Shown here: positions 26,400-35,521 of the stretch, piece after piece
Layout of the letters: each line of letters begins with the position of its first letter
Numbering within the stretch: the stretch's first letter is position 1
From: CAZLFA01 sp964558665
Lineage (GTDB): Bacteria; Desulfobacterota; Syntrophia; Syntrophales; PHBD01
NCBI GenBank assembly: GCA_964558665.1
Contig: CAZLFA010000006.1
Location: 30,454-94,453 of the forward strand
Length of the DNA stretch: 64,000 nt
Reading direction: 5' to 3'
Program-made: the position numbers and the translations under genes
The notes under the pieces: model-generated
Seen by the model: only the letters and a program-made list of their open reading frames with translations
The model's database searches: none
Told to the model about the DNA's origin: nothing

Positions 26400-26581
26400 T
26401 TATCAAACCAAGTAAAACCTGACAGGAAAATGAATGAACGTCCTCCCCGTAGATAGAAGAAACATTGGTAAGAAGCAGGGGGTCAAACGATGGGGCTGCC
26501 CATCGCTTTGAGGACGTTTGTGCATTAATGCCTATATCATATAATCTCCTTGAAGCCATGGGTTAGCCCCATGGCTTTTTT
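26400..26581 (+). ncRNA. Candidate structured RNA 2 ending in an intrinsic terminator
   Basis: After the P-loop gene there is a long stem, AACGTCCTC at 26437-26445 with GAGGACGTT at 26510-26518, enclosing a second stem-loop, CGATGGG-GCTG-CCCATCG at 26488-26505. A terminator hairpin follows at 26554-26581. A TTGACA at 26374-26379 may be a -35 box, but the -10 box is poor. It may be an independent RNA or the structured 3' end of the P-loop transcript. It does not match 6S, SRP, tmRNA or RNase P features that I know. Confidence 0.45.
26554..26581 (+). terminator. Rho-independent terminator
   Basis: AGCCATGGG and CCCATGGCT form a 9-bp stem with a 5-base loop, followed by six T. It ends transcription of RNA candidate 2 and/or the P-loop gene before dapA. 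Confidence 0.85.
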
Positions 26582-26642
26582 GTTGTGAAGGCTGATCTCA
26601 TGCAGAAAACTATAATTGCAGCTTTAAATGAAAGGAGAAAAT

Positions 26643-27548
26643 ATGCAGACACAATCGTGGGCAGGGTGCCATGTACCCATCATTACGCCCTTTAAAGATG
26701 ACCTGTCGATAGACGAGACGGGACTTCGCAGACTCGTCAATTATTATATCGAAGAAGTGGGATGTGACGGTCTTGTTCCTTGTGGAACGACCGGAGAATC
26801 CCCCACATTGGATAACCGGGAACATTCCAGAGTAATAGAAATTGTGGTCGATGAAACCGGAGGCCGGGTGCCGGTGATTGCCGGGACAGGATCCAACAGC
26901 ACTAAAGAAGCCATCGAGATGACAAAGCACGCCGAGGGTATCGGAGCCTCTGCGAGCCTGCAGGTGTGTCCCTATTACAATAGACCCACTCAGGACGGGC
27001 TCTTGAGGCACTTCGAGGCAATAGCGAACGCTACGAAGCTTCCGCTTTTCATCTATAACATTCCATCAAGGTCGGCACGGCTGATTGAAGCCAAAACAAT
27101 GATAGCGCTCTCCAAAATAGACAATATTGTCGGGATGAAGGACGCTTGCGGCGATCTGACGACCACGATGGAGATTATCCGGGCTACCCGAAACAACCCG
27201 GAAAAATTCTATACCCTTTGCGGGGAAGACGCACTGACTTTCCCCATGCTGTCTTTGGGCGGTGATGGAGGAATCCTGGCGGTGGCTCATGTCATCGGGA
27301 AAGAGTATCGTGATATGATTAAGCTGTATCAGTCGGGGAAAATCAGTGAAGCCAGAGATATCCATTTTAAAACATTGCCGGTCGTGAAGGCATTGTTTAT
27401 TGAAACCAATCCTGTTCCGGTAAAGGAGGCCCTGAATATGATGGGACTTCCAGCCGGGGGACTTCGTCTGCCGCTGGTTCCTCTCAGGCCTGAGAACCGT
27501 GAAGTCTTGCGCAGTACACTGATTCAAAGCGGGCTTTTAAAGAGATAA
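26643..27548 (+). CDS. dapA: 4-hydroxy-tetrahydrodipicolinate synthase
   Basis: A 301-residue class I aldolase that condenses pyruvate with aspartate semialdehyde in the lysine/diaminopimelate pathway. Seen: VPIITPFKDD at the start, the pyruvate-binding CGTTGESPTL, catalytic Tyr in CPYYNRPTQDG, the Schiff-base Lys in NIVGMKDACGDL and YNIPSRSARL. The ATG at 26643 is preceded by AAAGGAG at good spacing, so I preferred it over the frame start 15 bases upstream. It appears monocistronic between a terminator and a hairpin. Some relatives act on other oxo-acids, but the motifs fit DapA. Confidence 0.92.
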   Translation: MQTQSWAGCHVPIITPFKDDLSIDETGLRRLVNYYIEEVGCDGLVPCGTTGESPTLDNREHSRVIEIVVDETGGRVPVIAGTGSNSTKEAIEMTKHAEGIGASASLQVCPYYNRPTQDGLLRHFEAIANATKLPLFIYNIPSRSARLIEAKTMIALSKIDNIVGMKDACGDLTTTMEIIRATRNNPEKFYTLCGEDALTFPMLSLGGDGGILAVAHVIGKEYRDMIKLYQSGKISEARDIHFKTLPVVKALFIETNPVPVKEALNMMGLPAGGLRLPLVPLRPENREVLRSTLIQSGLLKR

Positions 27549-27581
27549 TAAGAATCTAAAAGCCGTAGCATTTTATTTATC

Positions 27582-27615
27582 TTGAGCCGCTTCATTATTG
27601 GATGGAGCGGCTCAA
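27582..27615. terminator. Stem-loop between convergent genes
   Basis: TTGAGCCGCT at 27582-27591 pairs with AGCGGCTCAA at 27606-27615 (10 bp, 14-base loop). It lies between dapA and the convergent dehydrogenase gene and may end both transcripts, although no clear T-run follows on either side. Confidence 0.5.
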
Positions 27616-27639
27616 CGATTTCAGTCTGATAACCCTGCT

Positions 27640-28590
27640 TCAAACCGGCTTGAAGGCATCGCATTTCTCCAATTGATCCAGTACGGCGAGATAGAGTTCG
27701 TCTCTTTTTTTCAATATCTCCTCCTCAGACCTTCCGCCGTAATCGAAAAGCCCCTTCGACGACTTGACTCCCAGATGCCCATTGGCCACAGGATCGGCAA
27801 TGAAAGGTGGAGACTGGCCCAGGGCGCCCTTCAGCATGGTATCTACCAGGTCTAATCCCGTAAAATCGAGGGTCTGGACGGCACCCACAATGGGAAGCCT
27901 GATACCCAGGCTGGCCTTGACTGCCAGGTCTATATCCTCCGGGGATGCCCAGCCGTTATTCATGATCTCGAGGACCCCGAAGAAGATCATCTGCTGAATG
28001 CGGTTGACGATAAAGCTGGGAACAAACTGCTTAAGGACGACGGTCTTTTTTCCAAGCCGCTGCATGAGCAGGACTGCAAAATCCATCGTCTCCCGGGAAG
28101 TTTTGGGACCGGGAACGACTTCCACCAGCGGAATGATATGAGGAGGCGCAAACCAGTGCGTTATGACAAGACGCCCGGGATTCTTGATATCCCCGACAAT
28201 CGAGAACACATCGAGTGATGACGTGTTGCTTGCCAGGACGGTTTCTTCGTTACAGAAACATTCCAGTTGCTGAAAGACCGCTTTCTTTATGTCCGGAACT
28301 TCCACAACGGCCTCGATGGCAAAATCAGCGCCTGCCGCTGCCTGCTCAAGGTTTGTTGTGGGAGTGAGCCGCCCGACGATTGCGGTAATATCGTTATGCG
28401 CTATCACTTTGTGATCCGCCAGCGTCTCCAGGTTGAACCGGATGAGCCGCATGGCGCGCTCCAGATAGTCTTCCTTCGTGTCGACAAGTCCGGTCTCAAT
28501 CCCATGCTGCGCAAATACCTGAGCTATGGAATGCCCCATTGTTCCTGCACCGACTACGACTGCACGTTTTACTTCACCGGCGTTGATCAT
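27640..28590 (-). CDS. 3-hydroxyacyl-CoA dehydrogenase
   Basis: A 316-residue NAD-dependent dehydrogenase of the 3-hydroxybutyryl-CoA type. The N-terminal Rossmann motif is VVVGAGTMGHSIAQVFA, with LASNTSSLDVFSI and THWFAPPHIIPLVEVVPG typical of the catalytic region (His of the HxxP-type dyad), and a C-terminal helical dimer domain. It would oxidise 3-hydroxyacyl-CoA or work in reverse. Start chosen at ATG 28590, 5 bases after AGGAGG; a GTG two codons upstream is less well spaced. It is divergent from the CoA-transferase gene, which fits shared use in acyl-CoA metabolism. Confidence 0.87.
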   Translation of the reverse strand: MINAGEVKRAVVVGAGTMGHSIAQVFAQHGIETGLVDTKEDYLERAMRLIRFNLETLADHKVIAHNDITAIVGRLTPTTNLEQAAAGADFAIEAVVEVPDIKKAVFQQLECFCNEETVLASNTSSLDVFSIVGDIKNPGRLVITHWFAPPHIIPLVEVVPGPKTSRETMDFAVLLMQRLGKKTVVLKQFVPSFIVNRIQQMIFFGVLEIMNNGWASPEDIDLAVKASLGIRLPIVGAVQTLDFTGLDLVDTMLKGALGQSPPFIADPVANGHLGVKSSKGLFDYGGRSEEEILKKRDELYLAVLDQLEKCDAFKPV

Positions 28591-28737
28591 GATCACCTCC
28601 TGAAATTGAGAATGTTCCTTATTTTATTCTAACCTGTACCTGCCAGGCATAATACTCAAGTCGTCATATTTGTATCATGAGTGGCGAAGGGAAAGCAATG
28701 GGGCAGGTTTGTATCAAAGCGGGAGAAATCCATCTAC

Positions 28738-28766
28738 CCGCAAGACGGCATCCTGTTGTCTTGCGG
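28738..28766. repeat. Stem-loop in the dehydrogenase/CoA-transferase gap
   Basis: CCGCAAGAC and GTCTTGCGG form a 9-bp stem with an 11-base loop. It is followed near 28770 by CGCTTTTCAAACAGCC, a lone end of repeat family E. The rest of the 28591-28984 gap shows only a TTGACA near 28823 with a weak -10 element for the gene to the right. Confidence 0.5.
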
Positions 28767-28984
28767 ATGCGCGCTTTTCAAACAGCCGTAATTACCTGAC
28801 GGTGCTCTTGAGAACTTTTCATTTGACAGTTCAGGAAGTGTCCGGTAGCCTGTGAGAAATTTTATTCAAACAAATATCATCCATTCTTATTTCCGGCCAA
28901 TCCAAGAGATGCGGGAGTGAGCAAATAGTTTCCGTCACAGTTTTTTGAAGAGAAAAAAGTGAGTCTTCTGAAGGGGGCTTGCCC

Positions 28985-30892
28985 ATGCCTAAACGTACTT
29001 CGCCGCGCTGGAGAAAAAAAATTGTATCACCCGAAGAGGTCATCGGAAAGATCGAACCCGGCATGAGTATTTTCCTGGGCACCGGTGTTGCGGAACCCCG
29101 CACGCTGATCAGGCATCTGATGAGCTCCGCACTCGACAACCTGAATGATCTGGAACTGTTTCAACTGGTAAGCCTCGGAGATGCCGTTTCCTTCCATAAC
29201 ATGTCCCCGGCCGGCAAATTCAGGCTGAAGACCTGTTTTTCCGGCTGGATTGCCGGCGATGCCGTCATGTCCGGCTCCGTCGATCTCATTCCCATCCGGA
29301 TATCCCGCATCCCCCGGCTGGTGGAGTCAGGCTCGATCCGGGTAGATGCAGCTTTCGTGCAGATCACGCCGCCCGATGCCTCCGGCTACGCCAGCCTCGG
29401 CGTGTCCATAGACGCGGCCAAGTATGCCATGGAAAAAGCCTCCCTGGTCGTCGGGGAAATCAACGATCAGATTCCCCGGACGATGGGCAACACCTTTGTT
29501 CATGTCGACCAGTTTCACTTCTTTGTCAGGGCGACGGAACCGCCGATTTATTTTCCCCGCTGGCCCGTGAATGACGCCCTTGACCGGGTTGCCGCCAACG
29601 TTGCGTCCATGATTGAGGATGGAAGCTGCATCTCCTTTTACAACGGACCATTGTTCGAAGCATTGGGGCGCCATCTCAGGCATAAGCGGAATCTGGGTGT
29701 TCACACCTTCTTTTTTACGGACCCGCTCATGGATCTCGTGGAATGCGGAGCCGTCACCAACCGGATGAAAGGTTATTTTCAGGGGAAATCGCTCACCTCC
29801 TATGCCCAGGGGACACCACAGCTCATGAAGTGGCTTGATAAAAACCCTTTGGTCGAGTTTCAGGGCATCGACATCGTTTCCGACCGGCGGCGGATCAGTC
29901 TGAACGATAAAATGGTCGTTGTGATCCCGGCGAGGAAAGTTGATCTTACCGGCAATATCACTTTGCAGACGGGCCGGGGCAACGTCACCGGCAGCCCCGG
30001 CCAGGCGCAGGAATTCTTCTCCGGCGTTGAATATTCGCGAGGGGGCCGGACCATTGTCGCCCTGCCGAGCCGGAATCTGCGCGGCCAGTCGAACATCCTG
30101 CTGTCCGTTGAGGAATTCCCGAACCAGTTTACCAACCGCGAGTCGCTCGATCTGGTAGTCACGGATTACGGGATCGCCTCGCTTTTCGGCCGCACCGTCC
30201 GGGAGCGCGCTCAGGCGCTGATCGATGTTGCCCATCCCGATGACAGGGGCAGACTGGTTGAGCAGGCAAAAAAGGCCAACTTCATTTATGCGGACCAGAT
30301 CTATTTAGAGGAATCGGCAACGCTCTATCCCGATCATCTGGCCTGCACGCACACCTTCAGGGATGGACTGCGCGTCCGGTTCCGGGCGATCAAACCTTCG
30401 GACGAAGAGGAGATGAGAAGGCTGTTTTACCGTTTTTCAGAGACGTCTGTTTACTACCGCTATTTCGGCTCCATCCAGACGATGCCCCATGAGGAGATGC
30501 AGGAATATGTAAACGTGGATTACAGGCGGATCATGTCCATCGTGTGCACGATTGAAGAAACGGGAATGGAAAAAATCATCGCCGAGGGACGGTATATACG
30601 GATGCGGAACAACGCTTTCCCCAACACGGCCTTCATTGTCGATGAGAACTATCAGGGGCGAGGCATCGCTTCTTTTTTGCTCGAGCTGCTCATACATACC
30701 GCCGCGGAGCACGCGATCAGCGGCTTCTCCGCTGCTGTTCTGGCCGACAACAAAGCCATGATACGCGTCTTCGAAAAGACAGGTCTGCCGATGCAGTCCA
30801 GCATGGTATCAGGAGTCTATCATATCAGGATTCCCTTTGAAGGCGGGAACCAGGAAGACTTCATCGACGAGACGGACCGGGACTGCCGGTGA
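28985..30892 (+). CDS. Acetyl-CoA hydrolase/transferase fused to a GNAT acetyltransferase
   Basis: A 635-residue fusion. Residues about 1-430 are a class I CoA-transferase like 4-hydroxybutyrate CoA-transferases: PGMSIFLGTGVAEPRTLI, DLIPIRISRIP, ITPPDASGYASLGVS and the C-terminal GGRTIVALPSRNLRGQSNILLS with a conserved catalytic Glu likely in VEFQGIDIV. Residues about 465-610 are a GNAT domain with FIVDENYQGRGIASFLLELL (acetyl-CoA pyrophosphate loop). Such fusions occur in anaerobic deltaproteobacteria; the GNAT part may regulate or modify the enzyme by acetylation. ATG at 28985 has GAAGGGGG upstream. Confidence 0.87.
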   Translation: MPKRTSPRWRKKIVSPEEVIGKIEPGMSIFLGTGVAEPRTLIRHLMSSALDNLNDLELFQLVSLGDAVSFHNMSPAGKFRLKTCFSGWIAGDAVMSGSVDLIPIRISRIPRLVESGSIRVDAAFVQITPPDASGYASLGVSIDAAKYAMEKASLVVGEINDQIPRTMGNTFVHVDQFHFFVRATEPPIYFPRWPVNDALDRVAANVASMIEDGSCISFYNGPLFEALGRHLRHKRNLGVHTFFFTDPLMDLVECGAVTNRMKGYFQGKSLTSYAQGTPQLMKWLDKNPLVEFQGIDIVSDRRRISLNDKMVVVIPARKVDLTGNITLQTGRGNVTGSPGQAQEFFSGVEYSRGGRTIVALPSRNLRGQSNILLSVEEFPNQFTNRESLDLVVTDYGIASLFGRTVRERAQALIDVAHPDDRGRLVEQAKKANFIYADQIYLEESATLYPDHLACTHTFRDGLRVRFRAIKPSDEEEMRRLFYRFSETSVYYRYFGSIQTMPHEEMQEYVNVDYRRIMSIVCTIEETGMEKIIAEGRYIRMRNNAFPNTAFIVDENYQGRGIASFLLELLIHTAAEHAISGFSAAVLADNKAMIRVFEKTGLPMQSSMVSGVYHIRIPFEGGNQEDFIDETDRDCR

Positions 30893-30956
30893 CGCTGCCG
30901 CCTTCGCCCTTGATCCGGCGGGAAAGAAAAAGTCTGCAGATCCTGAATTCAACCCG

Positions 30957-31120
30957 GATTACGCAATAGAATGCATAGGCACTTGGATAAGTAAATGTTA
31001 TCCTGGTCATAGGGGTTTTCAAGCAGCGAATCGAATATTTTTCTTGTAAAAAATATTCTGAGCCGCGGAAAGCCGCTTTGACCAGGATGCCAAAGGGTAT
31101 TACGTCTTTATAGCGTAATC
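30957..31120. repeat. Large hairpin element, family A copy 2
   Basis: It starts GATTACGCAAT and ends TAGCGTAATC, almost complementary ends, and carries the core tip AATATTTTTC-TTGT-AAAAAATATT in the same orientation as copy 1. It fills most of the space between the CoA-transferase fusion and the convergent acyltransferase gene, whose stop is 12 bases away. Confidence 0.75.
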
Positions 31121-31131
31121 TGAATTCAATA

Positions 31132-32265
31132 TCAGAGAAATCTTTTTGCCGGCGTCTTGCGCAGCAAAGACGTCAGCAGCCAGCTTCCCACCAATGCAAA
31201 GGAAAATGAGATCAGAAATTTAAAAGCCGCCGCCAGCGGCTGCGAAAGCAGCAGGTATTGCATCCAGGTTACCAATGCGTAATGAAAGATGTAGATGCCG
31301 TAAGCATTATTCGTAAGGCTGTCAGGCAGCGGCCGTGAGGTTCGGAAACAGGAACGGGCGAGACCCAGCAAACCGATGCTTGTGAAGGTGCAGCATAAAG
31401 AATAAGCTGTTGCCTGCAAGACGTTCATTTGCCATGGCGGCATGTCTGAAAAACAGGCCAATGGCGCTTCCAGGGTAGCGTGTGTCATATAACTCAAGGC
31501 ACCAAGAACAAGCCACAGCGGCCAGTGCTTCAGATTTTTCCTTGAGATGGAGCGTTCCGGACTTGTGCCGCCAAGAGCGAAGCCCATCATGAACCAGGCG
31601 AAATACAGCAGAATCCTCCATGTCTGAAAATGCAGCGGCCCCGCCGGGCTGGCCCAGTCGGCCGATGAAACGAACAGACGCATGGGAATAGTGGTCAACA
31701 GGCTCACCGCAAGGAGCACAATGACCAGACTGCGGGGAGATGAAGGGGACCATGACAATCTCCTCATGAGATTCGGAATAAACAGAAAGGCGGCAGCGGC
31801 AATGCCGCAGAAGGCAAGTAATACCCAGATGAACCAGGCGGGTCCGCTCGACCATCCGTCAACGGTGAAAAAACGGTACAGGAAATTGCCCTGGCTGACT
31901 GACTCACTTGACAGCCAGGATGGGTAATATGCCAGCGGGCTGAGCAGGGTGACGGAGATTATGAAGGGTATGCCGAGCCGTTTTGCCCGGTCAGCCACGA
32001 AGTACGCTATTCCCTTCCGCTCGATGGATGGTGCAACGAAGATACCGGATATGAGGAACATGAGAGGCATGAAGAAAAGATCGTTCCACGCCACCAGTAT
32101 GTCCAGCGGCATCCATCTTACAGCATCGACGACCGGTGCGGTTGACTTGATGTAGCATCCCGGGTCGTACCGGCTGAATGTGTTGTAGGCAAGGGCTGCG
32201 TGATGTGCGACGACGGAAACGGTGATCCAGCTTCGCAGGTAGTCTATGGCAATATCGCGTTTCAA
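31132..32265 (-). CDS. Acyltransferase-3 family membrane protein
   Basis: A 377-residue integral membrane protein with about ten predicted helices. The N-terminal RDIAIDYLRSWITVSVVAHHAALAYN carries the family motif with the catalytic His after the first helix; FLISGIFVAPSIERKG is also typical. Members O-acylate sugars of surface glycans or export succinylated glucans (MdoC/OafA-like). The substrate is unknown. It is not closely coupled to other genes; a protease gene lies 43 bases upstream on the same strand. Confidence 0.82.
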   Translation of the reverse strand: MKRDIAIDYLRSWITVSVVAHHAALAYNTFSRYDPGCYIKSTAPVVDAVRWMPLDILVAWNDLFFMPLMFLISGIFVAPSIERKGIAYFVADRAKRLGIPFIISVTLLSPLAYYPSWLSSESVSQGNFLYRFFTVDGWSSGPAWFIWVLLAFCGIAAAAFLFIPNLMRRLSWSPSSPRSLVIVLLAVSLLTTIPMRLFVSSADWASPAGPLHFQTWRILLYFAWFMMGFALGGTSPERSISRKNLKHWPLWLVLGALSYMTHATLEAPLACFSDMPPWQMNVLQATAYSLCCTFTSIGLLGLARSCFRTSRPLPDSLTNNAYGIYIFHYALVTWMQYLLLSQPLAAAFKFLISFSFALVGSWLLTSLLRKTPAKRFL

Positions 32266-32308
32266 ATCAGCAGCTCCGTGTTCATGACGTTATCTGCCAT
32301 CATGGATG

Positions 32309-33253
32309 CTATTTTTTAACAAATCCCGTGGCTGTCTGTTTGGCCCTGTTAAAATCGGGAGTATTTACAACGCCTTTTTTTGCAGGACTGTTTGAGGCCA
32401 GTTCATGCATCTGCTGCACCCTTTCCTCGCTTGGCGGATGCGTGCTCATCGTGTCGGAAAGGTTTTTCATGACGGGATTGCCGCTTTGCTTGGCCTTCTT
32501 TTCCTGTTCGAGAAGCTTTTCATAGAATTTCCCAACCTGGTTTTTATCGTATCCGGCGGCAACGGCATACTTGAAGCCGATGCGATCGGCCTCCATTTCG
32601 TCTTCCCGGGAATTAACCAGGAATGTATATTTCTGTGCCAGCAACCCTCCCCCGCCGCCTAAGACTCCTCCCAATAGTGCCGCTTTCGCATGACAGGCGG
32701 TATCGCCCTGAGCGCAGATCATTCTTCCCACGCCGTATCCTAGTGCCGCGCCAACAACCGCACCGCCACCCGCGTACAGCCATGTTTTGTTCTTAGCTTT
32801 TTCCATTGCATACATTTTCTCTGCGGAATGCCTGGCAACAACGTGGCCTATTTCGTGCGCGACAACTCCGGCCAGCTCCGCTTCATTGGATGCCATGGCA
32901 ATCAGCGGCGCCGTCACGAAAATTTTTCCCGCCGGCATCGCAAATGCATTGACATCGGCAACATCAACGACGGAAAAATCGTAATGATAAGGATTGCCCT
33001 CCAGGTTATTTGCCCTGACGATTTTCATGCCGAGCCGTGAAATGTATCTTTGAAGATCCTGATTCCTGGCCGTCGGATAATCCTTCAGCATCTTAGGAAG
33101 GGCTTCCTCCGTCAGGCGCCGCTCGTCCTCAACGGTCATGCCGGTTTCCTGTCCCACGTTGCTGCCTTCGCGATAGCGTGAACTGTTGGTGGGTGCGCAG
33201 GAGATCATCAACGCCAGCAATAAAATGATTGATATGATAGTTTTCTTTCTCAT
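32309..33253 (-). CDS. M48 family metalloprotease, lipoprotein
   Basis: A 314-residue periplasmic zinc protease like BepA/LoiP. A lipoprotein signal peptide ends in ALMISC. The zinc site is VVAHEIGHVVARH (HExxH), with the third ligand in SREDEMEADRIGFKYA. A Gly-rich segment (GGGAVVGAALGYGVG) sits between the two. It would degrade misfolded envelope proteins. I preferred the ATG at 33253, spaced 8 bases from GAGG, to the ATG two codons upstream. It is followed by the acyltransferase gene and preceded by the desaturase-like gene on the same strand. Confidence 0.87.
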   Translation of the reverse strand: MRKKTIISIILLLALMISCAPTNSSRYREGSNVGQETGMTVEDERRLTEEALPKMLKDYPTARNQDLQRYISRLGMKIVRANNLEGNPYHYDFSVVDVADVNAFAMPAGKIFVTAPLIAMASNEAELAGVVAHEIGHVVARHSAEKMYAMEKAKNKTWLYAGGGAVVGAALGYGVGRMICAQGDTACHAKAALLGGVLGGGGGLLAQKYTFLVNSREDEMEADRIGFKYAVAAGYDKNQVGKFYEKLLEQEKKAKQSGNPVMKNLSDTMSTHPPSEERVQQMHELASNSPAKKGVVNTPDFNRAKQTATGFVKK

Positions 33254-33272
33254 GGCCATTACCTCACATGTT

Positions 33273-34745
33273 TTAAATAGCTACATCTCTGCTGAATCTT
33301 TCTTCACCGATGATCTGCTTTACGGCGTAAAACGATCCCGATACCGTACCGACGATACCCGGCAGCAGGGCGTTCTGGCCGGCAAAGTAAAGCCCCTTGA
33401 CGGCTGAACGCGCCAGGGATGCCGTTCTGAGCAGCTGCTTTGTCGAACGCCGTATTCCGTAGGCCGACCCTTCCGGACTGTTTATCCAATCCCTGATGGT
33501 CAGCGGCGTGTAAGAATCCAGATAATCGGCCTTTTTGAAGGAGCCGAATATTTTCACTGCCGCATCGAGAAGCAGTCCGGCCTTTTCTCTTTTCTTCACG
33601 AAGTAGGCGTCGCCCCGCCTTCCCGTATCTGTCGCATCCCAATCACGCCAGGCATCCGCATGATCGGGCTGAACCATGCAGAGCATTTTCCTGCCTTCTG
33701 TTCCGCCGTCTTTCAACTGAAAAAAAATGCCGCTGGATATGTCGCCGCCGGCGTCCGTATATACCCTGAAGATATTATACGGCAGCAGCTGGCTGTCGTC
33801 CGCATCGACGGCAAAGGAGGCGGAGAACAGGCCGTCGGTGTCCTCCATCTCCATGATGCGGCTTCTGTAGGATTTTTTTACAGAGTTCGCCGGAAGCATG
33901 CCGGAGAGGGTTTTCGGATGTATGGCGGCAATCACGATTTTTGATTTTAAGGTGCGCCCTGACTTTAAAACGAGGCCCGTGACGGTGCGGTCTTCCACAA
34001 GCACCCGCTCAACGGCGTCGTCAAGGATGATCCGGCCGCCTGTTTCTTCAAACCGGGATGAAAAGGCGTCCGCCATCTGCGCGCCTGTGTCTTTCAGTCT
34101 CCAGGCGGAAAAGAGATAAGACGACAGCGCCATGTTGTGATACAGAATGGGGCACTCCTCCAAATCAAGACCGATCCATGAAGGCGGTACCCCCAGGACG
34201 GCCCTCAATCCTGCAGAACAGTTACGCTCAGACAAATATTGCCCCAGGGACTCCATGTAGTCCGCCAGAGAAAGCAGATTGAACGGGGCGTAGAGAAAAT
34301 CCAGCGCATGAAAACGTCCGGCAACAACCTTCATGTTGTTCATCAGGCCGGTAATTAACGACTGCTCTCTAGGAAAGGCGTTTATCAGATTATTCTCGAA
34401 GGCATCCAGTCCCTCCGGAATATCAAAGGTGAAATCGTCAAAGACAAGCCTGTCGATGACTCCCTTTCTGCCCATGCGTTCCAGGGGAATACGGCCGGTT
34501 ACACCCAGATAGTCAAACATGCGGCGCAGGGGCTGGCCGGAATCGAGCGCTCCCAGATAATGGACTCCTACGGGGCAGTCATACCCCCTTTTTTTATAGG
34601 ACCGCATCAAACCGCCCGGGAGGCGGTTTTTTTCAATGATGGCAACGCTGTAACCGAGTTTGGACAGGATTATGCCCGCTGATAGTCCGCCAATTCCGGA
34701 ACCGATGATCAATATATCGGTCTGAGACCCTGTTTCGTCCGTCAT
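33273..34745 (-). CDS. CrtI/phytoene-desaturase-like FAD oxidoreductase
   Basis: A 490-residue flavoprotein. The N-terminal dinucleotide motif is IIGSGIGGLSAGIILSKLGYSVAIIEK, followed by RLPGGLMRSYKKRGYDCPVGVHYLGAL, and the C-terminus GLYFAGQNALLPGIVGTVSGSFYAVKQI fits FAD-binding of the phytoene desaturase/retinol saturase/CrtO group. These enzymes introduce, remove or isomerise double bonds in long hydrophobic chains. An ACP gene precedes it by 36 bases, so the substrate may be an acyl-ACP chain; related enzymes are part of the gene sets proposed for ladderane lipids. Confidence 0.85.
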   Translation of the reverse strand: MTDETGSQTDILIIGSGIGGLSAGIILSKLGYSVAIIEKNRLPGGLMRSYKKRGYDCPVGVHYLGALDSGQPLRRMFDYLGVTGRIPLERMGRKGVIDRLVFDDFTFDIPEGLDAFENNLINAFPREQSLITGLMNNMKVVAGRFHALDFLYAPFNLLSLADYMESLGQYLSERNCSAGLRAVLGVPPSWIGLDLEECPILYHNMALSSYLFSAWRLKDTGAQMADAFSSRFEETGGRIILDDAVERVLVEDRTVTGLVLKSGRTLKSKIVIAAIHPKTLSGMLPANSVKKSYRSRIMEMEDTDGLFSASFAVDADDSQLLPYNIFRVYTDAGGDISSGIFFQLKDGGTEGRKMLCMVQPDHADAWRDWDATDTGRRGDAYFVKKREKAGLLLDAAVKIFGSFKKADYLDSYTPLTIRDWINSPEGSAYGIRRSTKQLLRTASLARSAVKGLYFAGQNALLPGIVGTVSGSFYAVKQIIGEERFSRDVAI

Positions 34746-34781
34746 GACAGCTTTTCCAGTTATTAATCAATGCTGTTTCGA

Positions 34782-35039
34782 TCAGATTGTGCGGTTGTTT
34801 TTGATATGTTCGGCCAGAGATGTCACCGAGGCGAATACCTTTACACCCAGTTCCTTGTTGTCTATTTTGATGCCGTAGTCCTTCTCAATCATCATTACGA
34901 GTTCCAGAACGTCTATGGAATCCAGCCCCAGGTCGCCGCCCACAAGCTGCGCCGACTCGTCTATGTCGTCGGGTGTCACGTCGATCAGTCCCAGGGTATC
35001 TATTATCTTTTTTTTAAGTTCCTTAACCAGTTCCTCCAT
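34782..35039 (-). CDS. Acyl carrier protein 3
   Basis: An 85-residue carrier with phosphopantetheine Ser41 in DLGLDSIDVLELVMM. It begins with AAGGAG at good spacing. It is the gene directly before the CrtI-like oxidoreductase on the same strand, which suggests that the enzyme acts on chains bound to this carrier. It is not adjacent to housekeeping fatty-acid genes. Confidence 0.88.
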   Translation of the reverse strand: MEELVKELKKKIIDTLGLIDVTPDDIDESAQLVGGDLGLDSIDVLELVMMIEKDYGIKIDNKELGVKVFASVTSLAEHIKNNRTI

Positions 35040-35073
35040 TAACGACTCCTTATAATATTTTGTAACCTTAAAT

Positions 35074-35478
35074 TTACAGGCGGTTCCCTTTTAAATCAAG
35101 CGGCCTGCCGCCTCCGGCATCTTCGGAACGACCGACTATCTTTTCAAATGCGGCGCATGTTGCCCACCGCATTACAGCAGCCACGTATTCAGCGCCGGCC
35201 ATATAAGCGCCGATGATGAAAACCAGGTGAGACAGCCCGTAAGTTATTGGACCACCGACAGCAGCAATGAGGGGCTCTCTCAGATGATAGGCCAAAAAAC
35301 CCAGAACTGCGACGGCGGGCCAGCCTATAACATAACTTAAGAGAATTAGGAAGAGACCAATAAAAAATCTTAATGTCCGTTTTGGCCTTATGGAACGGAT
35401 GTCCTGTCTTTCAGCCAAAGCTTTCTGAACATATGCGGTTTTTGCCAGCCGGCAGGCGATACTTTTGATAAAAGACAC
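35074..35478 (-). CDS. Small membrane protein of unknown function
   Basis: A 134-residue protein that I do not recognise. The N-terminal third is basic, then come two or three hydrophobic segments: FFIGLFLILLSYVIGWPAVAVLGFLAYHL (residues about 38-66) and LSHLVFIIGAYMAGAEYVAAVMRW (about 82-106). The start is GTG at 35478 after AGGGA. It lies 34 bases upstream of ACP3 on the same strand, so it may be part of the ACP3-oxidoreductase unit, for example as a membrane partner; this is only inferred from position. Confidence 0.65.
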   Translation of the reverse strand: MSFIKSIACRLAKTAYVQKALAERQDIRSIRPKRTLRFFIGLFLILLSYVIGWPAVAVLGFLAYHLREPLIAAVGGPITYGLSHLVFIIGAYMAGAEYVAAVMRWATCAAFEKIVGRSEDAGGGRPLDLKGNRL

Positions 35479-35521
35479 GTGATTTCCCTGTTGACTCCAC
35501 AGTTGATGCAGGTTGCACTTC

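Noticed and set aside
29327..30235. A 302-codon minus-strand frame
   Set aside because: Antisense to the CoA-transferase-GNAT fusion.
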